DNA of 47,258 nucleotides from JAMOBE01 sp039908285 (GCA_039908285.1 JAMOBE010000023.1:1-47258); one strand, 5' to 3'. Shown: positions 29,847 to 39,326, counted from the first letter of the stretch. The notes: generated by a model from the letters alone, not told the origin. Numbers and translations are program-made.

Positions 29847-30338
29847 ATGACCGAGGGCAACACCGCGCCGCGACGTCAGGTTCCGCCTTCGCGAATTGCC
29901 GCCTGGGCCGCGGAACTCGCCGACATCCTGGCCCGCGAGGAGGCGCAGCGGACGACCAGGGTTCCCTATCCGGAAAAGACCAGCCTTCAGTACGCCAAGT
30001 GGCAGCAGCTCCACAAGATCGTCCACGCCACTCCCGTCCACGTCAGCGACCGGCTGCCCCGCCACGAGCAGTGGATGGCGATCCGCGATTACGTCTGGCG
30101 CGCCGTCGGCGAACGGGAGGTCATCGAGTGGGTGACCCTCCAGGTAGAGGTCGCGCGCAACATCGCCGCCGGCATCCAGGATCTGCGCCCGCGCAAGGAC
30201 GGCCCCTGCCACGAACTGCTGCTTGAGTACGTGGCCAACCGCAAACGCAAGGCCCTGGCCGTCCACCACTGGGCCCTGTCGGCAGCCGAGACCGACGGTC
30301 CGCCTGATTACGGCATCGCCGACGATCCGGCCGGGTGA
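29847..30338 (+). CDS. Hypothetical protein (163 aa)
   Basis: I do not recognise the family. It is a soluble, largely helical protein rich in Trp, His and Arg (WQQLHKIVHATPVHVSDRL; EQWMAIRDYVWRAVGEREVI; ANRKRKALAVHHWAL), with no signal peptide or TM segment. The ATG at 29847 is chosen because G-rich GGGGAGGG lies just upstream; an ATG at 29784 would add a low-complexity leader. It is divergent from the HD hydrolase and convergent with a glycosyltransferase, whose last 31 nt overlap this gene's end. The residue pattern looks like a real protein, unlike the opposite frame. Confidence 0.65.
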   Translation: MTEGNTAPRRQVPPSRIAAWAAELADILAREEAQRTTRVPYPEKTSLQYAKWQQLHKIVHATPVHVSDRLPRHEQWMAIRDYVWRAVGEREVIEWVTLQVEVARNIAAGIQDLRPRKDGPCHELLLEYVANRKRKALAVHHWALSAAETDGPPDYGIADDPAG

Positions 30339-31516
30339 TGTGCCGGGGGGCTTTCCTCCCAATTCCTGGCGAGCAGCCGGTCCTCCCGCCGGTCGTCGTC
30401 CAGGATGGGGGTGTTGCGCCGCGTCGGCGTGATGCGTCGGCGCTCCACCGCCTCCGCCAGGTGGCTTTCCAGTTCCCGCGCCCGGTGGGCCGCGGTATGG
30501 GCCATCAGCACCCTGCGGCGTCCCGCCGCGCCGATTTCGATCCGCCGCTCGTCGGGCAGGTCACGCAGGATGGTCACCACTTCCTCGCTGGAGTTGACGA
30601 CCAGGATTTCCCGGCCGGGCACGAAGATGGTGTCGAGACCATCCCACCAGTCGGTGATGACCGGCGCGCCACAGGCGGCGGCCTCGAACAGGCGCGTTCC
30701 CGGTGACCAGCCGGTGCGGACCACCTCGTCCCTCGTCACGTTGAGGGTATAGCGCTGGGCGCAGTAGAAGCCGCGGTGCTCTCCCGGCGGCAGGTGGTTG
30801 ATGCGCCCGACGTTGCCGGGCCAGGCCGGGTCGCCAGGGAGGGGCGGACCGACGACGATGAAGCGCTCCGACCGCAGGGTCTGCGCCGGCTGCACCAGCA
30901 GAGCATCGAGCTTGGCCCGCCGATCATCGGTGCAGTTGCCGAGATAGCCCAGGGTCCAGCGCTTGGGCACCGAGTCCGGCTGGTGGACCTCGGTGTCCAC
31001 GGAGCCGTAGAGCACCCGCGCCATGCGGGCGCCGAAGTCCCGCTCGATGCGCTCGAGCACCGGTCCGCCGGTGCACGACAGATACAGGTCGTAGCGCCCC
31101 ATGAGATCGGGCGACAGGTAGTCGACACCGCCCCGGGCCAGCCAGGCCAGGGTGTGGGGAACGTCGATGTCGTAGAAGGCCCGGATGCCGAGCGCGGTAT
31201 CGAGGACCCAGCGGCCGACCGCCGCTCCCTCCGCCACGTGGGAGCCGACGACCACCAGGTGGGCTCCCTTCACCATCCCGGCGAAGCGCGCCTTGAGATC
31301 GCGCAGGTTGCGGTAGAGGAAGGTGCGGCCGAACGGCGGGCGCGGCAGGTCGCGATTGGCGGCGTACCAGGGCAGGTCCCGCTCGAGAAACACCACGTCA
31401 TGGCCGCGACGCGACAGCTCACGCACCAGACCTCGATAGGTGCCGGCATGGCCGTTGCCCCATGACGACGTAATTGACAGGCCGATGAAGACTATGGAGA
31501 GTGTCTCGGCGGTCAT
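30308..31516 (-). CDS. CgeB-like glycosyltransferase (402 aa)
   Basis: A soluble GT-B fold glycosyltransferase of the CgeB/Glyco_trans_1_2 type. The N-terminal Rossmann half is LSIVFIGLSITSSWGNGHAG; the C-terminal donor-binding half has PGTRLFEAAACGAPVITDWW, where the first Glu of the E-x7-E-like motif precedes the loop contacting the nucleotide sugar. A paralogue is directly upstream, with 4 nt of overlap (ATGA). The C-terminal ~40 residues are Arg/Pro rich and overlap the convergent gene at 29847-30338 by 31 nt. Donor and acceptor are unknown; neighbours do not form a recognisable polysaccharide cluster. Confidence 0.88.
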   Translation of the reverse strand: MTAETLSIVFIGLSITSSWGNGHAGTYRGLVRELSRRGHDVVFLERDLPWYAANRDLPRPPFGRTFLYRNLRDLKARFAGMVKGAHLVVVGSHVAEGAAVGRWVLDTALGIRAFYDIDVPHTLAWLARGGVDYLSPDLMGRYDLYLSCTGGPVLERIERDFGARMARVLYGSVDTEVHQPDSVPKRWTLGYLGNCTDDRRAKLDALLVQPAQTLRSERFIVVGPPLPGDPAWPGNVGRINHLPPGEHRGFYCAQRYTLNVTRDEVVRTGWSPGTRLFEAAACGAPVITDWWDGLDTIFVPGREILVVNSSEEVVTILRDLPDERRIEIGAAGRRRVLMAHTAAHRARELESHLAEAVERRRITPTRRNTPILDDDRREDRLLARNWEESPPAHHPAGSSAMP

Positions 31517-32604
31517 ATCCTGACCTCCAATGGCTGGGCGCGGGTGCGCGTCAGCACGGCCTCCACCAGGGCCGCCCGGTGGACGAAGGTATGCATGCCA
31601 AGGGCTCGGCGGCGCGCGGCGACGCCGATGGCTCCGGCCCGTGCGGCATCGAGGGTTTCCAGGTGGTCGATGACGTCGCTGCGGTCGTTCGCCACCAGGA
31701 TCTCGGTGTCGGGTTCGAAGAACGACGCCAGGCCGGGCCAGTCGTCGCTGATGATGCAGGCCGCCGCCCCGGCGGCCTCGAACATGCGTGAGGACGGCGC
31801 CAGTCCGTCGCGGGCCATGGGCGTGCGGGCGATGCTCAGCACCGCCAGGGCCGAGCAGTTGACCGCGTTGTGGTCGGCGGTGCGGACATGGCCCAGGGAT
31901 CGCACGTTGGCAGGCAGGGTGACTCCGTCCCAGCCGCTGCCGGCGACCTGGAACCGCCGGTGCGGCAGGGTCTCGGCGACGGCGAACAGCAGCTCGACCA
32001 CCCGCGGCGCCCGGTCCGGGGCTAGGTCGCCGAGAAACGCCACGTCGGCGGCGAACCGCTCGTCGGTGGGAATGGGATGATGGACGCGCGGATCGACGGC
32101 GTTGTAGATCGGGACGCAGGCTCGCGCCCCCAGTTTCAGGTAGCGCGCGACCGCCGGCCTGCCTCCCCCCCGGATCAGCACCAGGTCAAAGAGGGGCAGC
32201 AGCACCCGCAGTGGGTCGTTGACGTCGCCGCGCACCCGCTCGAGGGTCACCGCCGGCTCCATGTCCCAGAAGATGACGGACCGACCCGGCCGCCGCAGTC
32301 CGGGCAGCGAGGCCTCGAACAGGGTATCGAAGGCGCCGATACCGCTGGCCTTGATGATGGTGTCGGCGCTCCGGGCCTTGTCGATGACGCCGGCCACCCC
32401 GGCGCGATCGACGGGGTAGGCGACGATCCGGGCCCAGTCCGGGTTCGGAATGTCGCGGTGGAGTTCGCGCTCCCGGGTGTTGGGCTCATAAAGGGTGATG
32501 CGGTGACCGCGTTCGGCAAGCGCCCGCAGAACCCCTCGGCAATAGGTGGCGGAGCCGTTGCGATAGGATGTCACCAGGCTTGATCCGATGAAGGCGATAC
32601 GCAT
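31513..32604 (-). CDS. CgeB-like glycosyltransferase, paralogue (363 aa)
   Basis: Second glycosyltransferase of the pair, homologous along its length to the downstream gene (MRIAFIGSSLVTSYRNGSAT versus the same fold there; SSRMFEAAGAAACIISDDWPGL versus TRLFEAAACGAPVITDWWDGL). The start at 32604 has GGGAGGGTGACG directly upstream; an ATG 33 nt earlier lacks a ribosome site. The genes overlap by 4 nt, so the two enzymes are made together, perhaps adding successive sugars (inference). Upstream lies the second inverted-repeat element, so the promoter is probably between 32605 and 32660 or within that element. Confidence 0.87.
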   Translation of the reverse strand: MRIAFIGSSLVTSYRNGSATYCRGVLRALAERGHRITLYEPNTRERELHRDIPNPDWARIVAYPVDRAGVAGVIDKARSADTIIKASGIGAFDTLFEASLPGLRRPGRSVIFWDMEPAVTLERVRGDVNDPLRVLLPLFDLVLIRGGGRPAVARYLKLGARACVPIYNAVDPRVHHPIPTDERFAADVAFLGDLAPDRAPRVVELLFAVAETLPHRRFQVAGSGWDGVTLPANVRSLGHVRTADHNAVNCSALAVLSIARTPMARDGLAPSSRMFEAAGAAACIISDDWPGLASFFEPDTEILVANDRSDVIDHLETLDAARAGAIGVAARRRALGMHTFVHRAALVEAVLTRTRAQPLEVRI

Positions 32605-32659
32605 CGTCACCCTCCCCTGAACGCGAGTCAATGACATGAATCAATATCAAGTGTGCCGA

Positions 32660-32880
32660 CTTGGAGAAAAAAGATGCAACACGGATGAACACGGATAAGA
32701 AGAGATGAACACGGATGCAGGGTGACAATGGAAATTATCCGTCTTCACTCGTCAAGTGATTAATATTAAAATATTAATACAGAAGAATATGTACACGGAA
32801 GTTACTGAAGCGTATGTCATGCGCAGTAACATTCGTGTTCATCCCTTCTTATCCGTGTTATCTATCCTTCTTCAAGCCCG
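32660..32880. repeat. Large inverted-repeat element, copy 2 (decayed)
   Basis: Inner arms 32689-32717 and 32830-32858 match in 27 of 29 positions (ACACGGATAAGAAG-type words). The left outer part (32660-32688) matches copy 1 at 23913 closely (GAGAAAAAAGATGCAACACG), while the right outer part has diverged and is shorter. The loop is 112 nt, A/T rich (TTAATATTAAAATATTAAT). It lies upstream of the glycosyltransferase pair. Confidence 0.88.
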
Positions 32881-33254
32881 CACGGAGTCGGACCTCCCGC
32901 TCGCCGGCATACCGGGAGCCGTGCCGGTCATCGGGATCGGCTGCAATACTCGCCTATGGTAGGTCTCCCCTCTCCAGGCGTTATTCTCAACCGAAAACGC
33001 TTTGTATGGGGTGAAGTTTCGACTTCCGGTAGTTGATAGCCGGACGCGTCTGTCCCTCCCATCGGAGGACCGCGGTTGATTGAAGGGGAGAACATGGCAA
33101 CGCCGCCGCGCCAAAATTGACCAAAGATCAATCTTTCGGCGCAGCGATGCGATTGCCGCCCGGTGCCGGGACGTGAGGCGACGAATGAAGGTCGTCGCTC
33201 AACGTGATGATTTTACGACATATTTCCTGGGGAGCAAGGCCATAAGTGACGGGA
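32881..33254. other. Intergenic region without a supported gene
   Basis: About 370 bp between the inverted repeat and the ssb stop. Short open frames are present on both strands but none has family-like sequence or a good ribosome site. The base composition is mixed, neither clearly coding nor clearly repeat. Nothing further could be identified. Confidence 0.4.
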
Positions 33255-33809
33255 TCAGAACGGGATTTCGTCGTCCAGATCGGCCGGCTTGTCCCAGCCA
33301 GCACCGCCACCTCCACCTCCACCACTACCGGCACCCGCCGGTGCGCGTCCACCGCCACCTGAGGCCGCCGCCGGAGCGCCCCAGTCGCCGCCGCCGACGT
33401 CGTAGTCGGCGGCCGTTCCCGGCGGCGGGCCACCGGCACCGCCGCCACCACCACCGCCCTTGGAGTCGAGCAGGGTCAGCTCGCCCTTGAAGCGGCCGAT
33501 GACGATCTCCGTCGTATACCGCTCGGCACCCTGCTGATCGGTCCATTTGCGCGTCTGTAGCTGGCCTTCCAGGTAGACCTTCGAGCCCTTGCGCAGGTAG
33601 CGCTCGGCGACGTCGGCGATGTTGGTGTTGAAGATCACCACCCGATGCCACTCTGTCTTCTCGCGCCGCTCGCCCGAAACCCGGTCCTTCCAGCTTTCCG
33701 AGGTGGCGACGTTGATGTTGACGATCTTCGAGCCATCCTGGCTGTGGCGCACCTCGGGGTCCTTCCCCAGATTGCCGATGAGAATGACCTTGTTGACGCT
33801 GCCTGCCAT
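33255..33809 (-). CDS. ssb: Single-stranded DNA-binding protein
   Basis: A 184-aa SSB. The OB-fold (1 to about 112) begins MAGSVNKVILIGNLGKDPEV and contains the typical KVYLEGQLQTRKWTDQQGAE. A Gly/Ala/Pro-rich flexible linker (about 120-172) follows, and the acidic tip DLDDEIPF, which binds replication and repair partners, is intact. It forms tetramers that coat ssDNA. It is transcribed alone on the minus strand. It is not next to uvrA or gyrA as in many relatives, and an Rpn gene lies upstream. Confidence 0.97.
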   Translation of the reverse strand: MAGSVNKVILIGNLGKDPEVRHSQDGSKIVNINVATSESWKDRVSGERREKTEWHRVVIFNTNIADVAERYLRKGSKVYLEGQLQTRKWTDQQGAERYTTEIVIGRFKGELTLLDSKGGGGGGGAGGPPPGTAADYDVGGGDWGAPAAASGGGGRAPAGAGSGGGGGGGAGWDKPADLDDEIPF

Positions 33810-33954
33810 GGATGTGCTCCTTGTCTGTTCTCCGAAAAGAACCTTACGTGAATTCCGACGGAAAGAAAAGGCCCGGCGAGCGGGCGTCAGCGGTTCTCAT
33901 TTTCCAGGTGAACAGGACACGAAAAATCTCCGCCGTCACGCCGCCGTCGCGCCG

Positions 33955-34194
33955 TCAGTGCGTCGTGGGCGTATCGAAGACGTCATCCAACGTGCGGGCA
34001 TCCAGCAAGCGCTCACTCCAACCATCCAACTGCTCGCTGCCAGCTGACCGAACGCGCGCCTCGATTTCAGGTGACAACATTCCATACTTCCGACGGAGCA
34101 GGCGGAGTACTATCTCCGCCTTGCCCTCCGCCTTGCCCTCCGCCTTGCCCTCCGCCTTGCCCTCCGCCTTGCCCTCCGCCTTGCCCTCGGTCAT
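33955..34194 (-). CDS. Possible internal start: C-terminal Rpn fragment (79 aa)
   Basis: An in-frame ATG at 34194 directly follows CAGGAGGGC, a near-consensus ribosome site with tight spacing. The product would be MTE, six GKAE units and the DUF4351-like tail, 79 residues, which is in the size range of the intragenic antitoxins of E. coli Rpn proteins. Not proven; the upstream codons (A-R-Q-E-G) could produce the AGGAGG by chance. Confidence 0.35.
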   Translation of the reverse strand: MTEGKAEGKAEGKAEGKAEGKAEGKAEIVLRLLRRKYGMLSPEIEARVRSAGSEQLDGWSERLLDARTLDDVFDTPTTH

Positions 34195-34983
34195 GCCCTC
34201 CTGTCGCGCTGTCCGTGCCATCTGCGCCATCCGCGCAACATCATCTCTTGCCCGCAAGAGTTCCTCGTGCACGCGTTTGGCATCATTCTGGATACGGTTC
34301 TGAGTGGAGATCCACATCTCGCGTTTCTCCTGGGAATCGAGTTCCTCGTCGGTCCAGGTTGCCCGATTGGCGATCTCGAAGGCCTTCACGATTGCGGGTT
34401 CAATGGCCAGAGCCCGCGGCACCGCCGTCAAGTCTCCTGCCGTCTTCAAAAAATAAAGCCAGCGCTCAAGGGTTGTCTCAAGTTCCTCTTCAATTTTGAT
34501 AAATTTCGGAAGTTCCGCAAACGTCAGCTCCAAATCCCGGTGATAGATGAGGTGATTTTCCTCGGCCTGCAGCCGAAATTGGCTCACAACTCGCTCCAAT
34601 TCCGGGAACATGATGAAGTCGGCTATGGTCACAGCCACCACTTCACCGAGGAGATTGTAGTCATCCCCCTTGGCAAGCTGCCCAACATAGGCTTTGCACG
34701 CATTATAGAGCACTCTTTTTTCAAAGCCGGGGACGTTCAGAACCTGCATTTCCACGACATACGAACGCCCGCTGCCATCCCTGACCCGGACGTCAAGGAA
34801 CGTATCCTTCATCCCCTGGATCTTGGGCGCCTGATAGGGATCGAGGATCGTCACCTCGTCAATGGCGCTCTCTCCCGAAAGCGCCAATACCGCATTGAGA
34901 AAGCTGATGAGAATCTCCCGACTCGAGTCCGATCCGAAGATCTTTTTAAAGGCAAGGTCGGTCTTCGGGTTCAGGAAGCGCAT
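33955..34983 (-). CDS. Rpn family PDDEXK nuclease/putative transposase, with GKAE repeat array (342 aa)
   Basis: Paralogue of the Rpn gene at 6609-7514, with the same N-terminus (MRFLNPKTDLAFKKIFGS), nuclease residues D64, E78 and Q80, and DUF4351-like tail (SAGSEQLDGWSERLLDA). The difference is a linker of six GKAE/AEGK units (about 265-290) encoded by six perfect 12-bp repeats. Base composition is lower in G/C than in neighbouring genes, suggesting a separate history. The start at 34983 matches the paralogue. In E. coli, Rpn proteins cut DNA and act against phages, restrained by an internally encoded small protein; a candidate is at 33955-34194. Confidence 0.9.
   Translation of the reverse strand: MRFLNPKTDLAFKKIFGSDSSREILISFLNAVLALSGESAIDEVTILDPYQAPKIQGMKDTFLDVRVRDGSGRSYVVEMQVLNVPGFEKRVLYNACKAYVGQLAKGDDYNLLGEVVAVTIADFIMFPELERVVSQFRLQAEENHLIYHRDLELTFAELPKFIKIEEELETTLERWLYFLKTAGDLTAVPRALAIEPAIVKAFEIANRATWTDEELDSQEKREMWISTQNRIQNDAKRVHEELLRARDDVARMAQMARTARQEGMTEGKAEGKAEGKAEGKAEGKAEGKAEIVLRLLRRKYGMLSPEIEARVRSAGSEQLDGWSERLLDARTLDDVFDTPTTH
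34115..34186. repeat. Six perfect 12-bp tandem repeats (coding VNTR)
   Basis: TCCGCCTTGCCC repeated six times without mismatch, encoding GKAE units in the Rpn linker. Being a multiple of three, copy-number change keeps the frame and alters only linker length. Confidence 0.97.
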
Positions 34984-35144
34984 TATTCCGTGATCCTGTG
35001 CAGAGAGCCCGGGTCGTGACGCGCACGACACGGCGCCCCCACGACGCTCACCGAGAATACCCCCAACGGCTGGTCGATCCAAGCTCCGCATGGCGGCGAC
35101 AGGATCGACCACCCGCCGGGTCGGTCTGATTTGTGACCTGGACT

Positions 35145-36245
35145 TTACTTCACGTAATCGTACTGACCGTTATGCCAGACGTAGACGACGTATCCCGGGG
35201 CGCTGACGTCGCCCTTGGCGTCGAAGCCGATGTGGCCCAGCACCGTGTTGAATTTGCCGCCCTTCAGCGCCGCCTCGACCTTCTTCGGGTCGGTGGAGCC
35301 GGCCTTCTCCGCCGCCGCCTTCCATGCCTGGATGGCGCCGTAGGTGTAGAGGGTATAGGCCTCCGGCTCGTACTTCTGCGCACGGAAGCGGGCCACCAGC
35401 TCGGCGTTGGCCGGGTCCTTGCGCGGGTCCGGGCTGAAGGTCATCAGCGTTCCCTCGCCGCCCGGGCCGGTGATGCCCCAGTACTCCAGGGTGACCAGGG
35501 CGTCGCCGCCCATCAGGATGGTCTTCATCCCCTGTTCGCGCATCTGACGGACGATCAGTCCGGCCTCGGTCTTGTAGCCGCCAAAGAACAGCACGTCGGC
35601 CCCGGCGGCCTTGAGCTTGGTGACCAGCGCCGAGTAGTCCTTCTCGCCCGGAGTGATGGTTTCGTACATGACCTCGGTGACGCCCTTTGCGTTCAGGGTC
35701 TTCTTGGTCTCGTCGGCCAGGCCCTTGGAATAGGCCTGCTTGTCGTGGACGATGGCGACCTTGGCACCCTTGTGCTTGTCGGCGATATGGGCGCCGGCCA
35801 CGGCGCCCTGCTGATCGTCGCGGCCGCACACCCGGAACACGTTGGAGAAGCCCTGTTCGGTCAGCTTGGGATTGGTCGAACCGGGGGAAATTTGCAGAAT
35901 GTTCTCTTCCCGGTAAACCGCCGACGCGGGGATCGACGACCCCGAACAGAAGTGGCCGGCCACCAGGGCCACCTTCTTGTTGACCATCTGGTTGGCGACG
36001 GCCACCGCCTGCTTGGCGTCGCAGGCGTCGTCGCCCACCTCGAGCTTCAGGGGCTGTCCAAGGACTCCGCCCTTGGCGTTGATGTCGGCCACCACGGCCT
36101 CGGCTCCGCGGCGCATCTGCTCGCCGAACGCCGCCTCCGACCCCGACATCGGCCCGACCACGGCGATCGTGACGTCGGCTCGGGCTCCCCCGGCGGTGGC
36201 GAGCGTCAGCGCGGCGGCTGCCAGCAAACTCCGACCAATTCTCAT
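35145..36245 (-). CDS. livJ: Branched-chain amino-acid ABC transporter, substrate-binding protein
   Basis: A 366-aa periplasmic binding protein (LivJ/LivK class, Peripla_BP_6). The signal peptide is MRIGRSLLAAAALTLATAGG, with cleavage after ARA. The mature start DVTIAVVGPMSGSEAAFGEQ and VVADINAKGGVLGQPLKLEV are family hallmarks, and Cys-55/Cys-80 (DDACDAKQ) provide the usual disulfide region. The start at 36245 has GGGGAG upstream; an ATG 15 nt earlier is less likely. It lies downstream of livF, separated by 263 bp with a 159-bp palindrome, so it may be expressed at a different level from the membrane parts. The exact ligand is not determined by sequence alone. Confidence 0.93.
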   Translation of the reverse strand: MRIGRSLLAAAALTLATAGGARADVTIAVVGPMSGSEAAFGEQMRRGAEAVVADINAKGGVLGQPLKLEVGDDACDAKQAVAVANQMVNKKVALVAGHFCSGSSIPASAVYREENILQISPGSTNPKLTEQGFSNVFRVCGRDDQQGAVAGAHIADKHKGAKVAIVHDKQAYSKGLADETKKTLNAKGVTEVMYETITPGEKDYSALVTKLKAAGADVLFFGGYKTEAGLIVRQMREQGMKTILMGGDALVTLEYWGITGPGGEGTLMTFSPDPRKDPANAELVARFRAQKYEPEAYTLYTYGAIQAWKAAAEKAGSTDPKKVEAALKGGKFNTVLGHIGFDAKGDVSAPGYVVYVWHNGQYDYVK

Positions 36246-36350
36246 TCGATTTCTCCCCATACGAGTGCGGTCTGCATTCCAGACGGCGCGGCGACGATAC
36301 CACTAGTCGTAGTGTGGACAAATTCTTTTCGTACCGCTGGGGGGATGGTC

Positions 36351-36509
36351 AGGGCTTGATCCAAAATATCCGCGCCAGATCGCGCCGGACACCGGTTCGT
36401 CCGCCAGGCGCGACAGGGGGCGCGTACCCGCGGTACGCAACCCCTGGCGCAACGCCGCGGACGGGCCGGGGGACAAGCGAGGTGGTGCGGATATTTTGGA
36501 TCAAGCCCT
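36351..36509. repeat. 159-bp long imperfect palindrome with perfect 23-bp ends (MITE-like)
   Basis: Ends 36351-36373 and 36487-36509 are perfect inverted copies (inner word CCAAAATATCCGC). The centre GCGTACC-CGC-GGTACGC lies exactly on the axis at 36430. The inner flanks also pair partly (CGTCCGC, AGGGG, GCGTACC on both sides). The right end touches the livF stop codon. No obvious target-site duplication is seen. It could be a MITE-like insertion and, when transcribed, would fold into a large hairpin between livF and livJ. Confidence 0.92.
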
Positions 36510-37211
36510 CAGTGTCCACCATCAAGATAGGCGGCGCGGACTTCGGGGTTGGCCAGCAGGTCGGCACCCGCTCCGCTCAGGGTGACGCTGCCGGTCACCA
36601 GCACGTACCCCCGGTGGGCGAGCTTCAGGGCGTGGTGGGCGTTCTGCTCCACCAGGAGCACGGTGATCCCATGGTCCCGGTTGATCTCGCGGATCACCTC
36701 GAAGATCCGCCGCACCACCAGGGGCGCCAGGCCGAGCGAGGGCTCGTCGAGAAGCAGAAGGCGGGGGCGGCTCATCAGGGCGCGGCCGATGGCCAGCATC
36801 TGCTGCTCACCTCCCGACAGGGTGCCGCCGCGCTGTTCCTGGCGCTCGGCGAGGACCGGAAACAGGGCGAACACCCGGTCCAGGTCGTCGGCGAAGTGAT
36901 GGATCGACGAGGTCAGCGACCCCATGCGCAGGTTCTCCATCACCGTCATGCGGGGGAAGATGCGCCGGCCCTCCGGCACCTGGGCGATGCCGCGGCGGAC
37001 GATCTCGTGGGTGGGCAGGCGGGTGATGTCCTCGCCGTCGAAGAACACCCGGCCCCGGGCGGCGGTGGGCTGGCCGCACACGGTCATCAGCAGGGTGGAC
37101 TTGCCGGCCCCGTTGGCGCCGATCAGGGCGACGATCTCGCCCGCTCCGACGTGCGCATCGACGCCGCGCAGGGCCTCGACCGGGCCATGGAAGGCATGCA
37201 GGCCGGTCAGC

Positions 37212-37219
<8 letters not shown>
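36509..37219 (-). CDS. livF: Branched-chain amino-acid ABC transporter ATPase LivF
   Basis: A 236-aa ABC ATPase with Walker A GANGAGKST, signature LSGGEQQMLAIGRALM, Walker B LLLLDEPSLGLAP and a C-terminal LADRG-like helix. The start MLELTGLHAFHGPVEALRGV fits LivF; it overlaps the livG stop by 8 nt. It works with LivG to power uptake through LivHM. Its TGA stop coincides with the right end of the 159-bp palindrome. Confidence 0.95.
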
Positions 37220-38047
<828 letters not shown>

Positions 38048-38051
<4 letters not shown>

Positions 38052-39325
38052 CGGGTCACCCGACCCTCGAGACGGATGGTGGGATCGCGGTGGGACAAAA
38101 GCCCCCGCGGGCGCCACACCATGATCACCACCATGGCCGCTCCGAACAGCAGCATGCGGTACTCGGCGAAGTCGCGGAACCACTCAGGAATCACCACCAG
38201 AACGAAGGCCGCCACCACCACCCCGGTCTGGCTGCCCATGCCGCCGAGGACGACGATGGCGACGATGATGGCGGACTCGGTGAAGCTGAAACTCTCCGGG
38301 CTGATGAAGCCCTGGCGCGTGGCGAAGAACGAGCCGGCGAAGCCCGCGAACATGGCGCCGATGGCGAAGGCCGACAGCTTGACCCGGGTCGGATCGATGC
38401 CGAGGGAGCGGCAGGCGGTCTCGTCCTCGCGCAGGGCCTCCCACGCCCGGCCGACGGGCAGGCGGCGGATGCGCAACGTGAACAGGTTGGTGACCAGGGC
38501 CAGCGCCAGAATCAGGAAATAGAGGAACACCACCCGGTGCAGGGGCGAGTACTCGAGGCCAAAGAAGGTACTGAAGCTCTCCGTCCCCTCTCCGGGGCTC
38601 GCGGTGAAGGGCAGGCCGAAGAACGACGGGCGGGGAATGCCCGAGATGCCGTTTGGGCCGTTGGTCAGGTCGAACCAGTTGATGAGGATGATGCGGACGA
38701 TCTCGCCGAAGCCCAGGGTGACGATGGCCAGGTAATCCCCGCGCAGCCGCAGCACCGGAAACCCGAGCAGCAGCCCGAAGGCGGCGGCGAAGACCCCCGC
38801 CATCGGCAGGCAGACCCAGAACGACCAGCCGAAATGGGTGCCGATCAGGGCGTAGGAGTAGGCTCCGACCGCATAGAAGGCCACGTAGCCAAGGTCCAGC
38901 AGTCCGGCCAGTCCGACCACGATGTTGAGTCCCCACCCCAGCATGACGTAGATCAGCAGGGTGGTGGCCGTATCGATGACGTAACGATTGGCGAAGGGCA
39001 GGAACGGCAGGGCGATGGCGAAGACGATGCCGGCGGCGCCGAACCAGGAAAGGCGGGTCCGCATCGCCTGGCCCTCCCTCACCGAGAGTCCAGACTCACT
39101 GGTCTCGCCGACCGGTCGCGGGCGCAGGCGCCACAGGCTGAGCAGCATCCGGCCGACGAACGCCAGGCCCACGGCGGCGGCGGCCAGTGGCCAGCGGGTC
39201 TCCAGCACCAGGGCGCCACCGACGTTGGCGGCCTTGAGCCCGAGGAACGGCACCGCCAGCACGGCGGCCAGCAGGGCGACGGCCAGGGACTCCTTCAGCG
39301 CCGCGGGGATGACCGCCGGGGTCAT
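38048..39325 (-). CDS. livM: Branched-chain amino-acid ABC transporter permease LivM
   Basis: A 425-aa inner-membrane permease. The N-terminal extension of about 100 residues carries two extra TM segments (as in long LivM forms). The BPD_transp_2 core of about eight TMs follows, with the coupling region GRAWEALREDETACRSLGID and conserved GLAGLLDLGYVAFYAVGAY and LRGDYLAIVTLGFGEI. Its ATG lies one nucleotide after the livH stop. Confidence 0.95.
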
Positions 39326-39326
39326 G

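Noticed and set aside
33080..33490. Plus-strand frame of 136 codons upstream of and opposite ssb
   Set aside because: The second half mirrors the ssb Gly-rich linker and the first half has no family-like sequence.
34115..34186. Possible CRISPR array
   Set aside because: The 12-bp units are contiguous without spacers and lie in frame in a coding region.
34071..34499. Plus-strand frame with Cys-Pro-Pro-Pro repeats
   Set aside because: The repeats are simply the 12-bp array of the Rpn gene read on the other strand.
36349..36567. Short frames on both strands across the 159-bp palindrome
   Set aside because: They end within livF or start in the palindrome and have no independent start signal; the symmetry of the DNA explains them.
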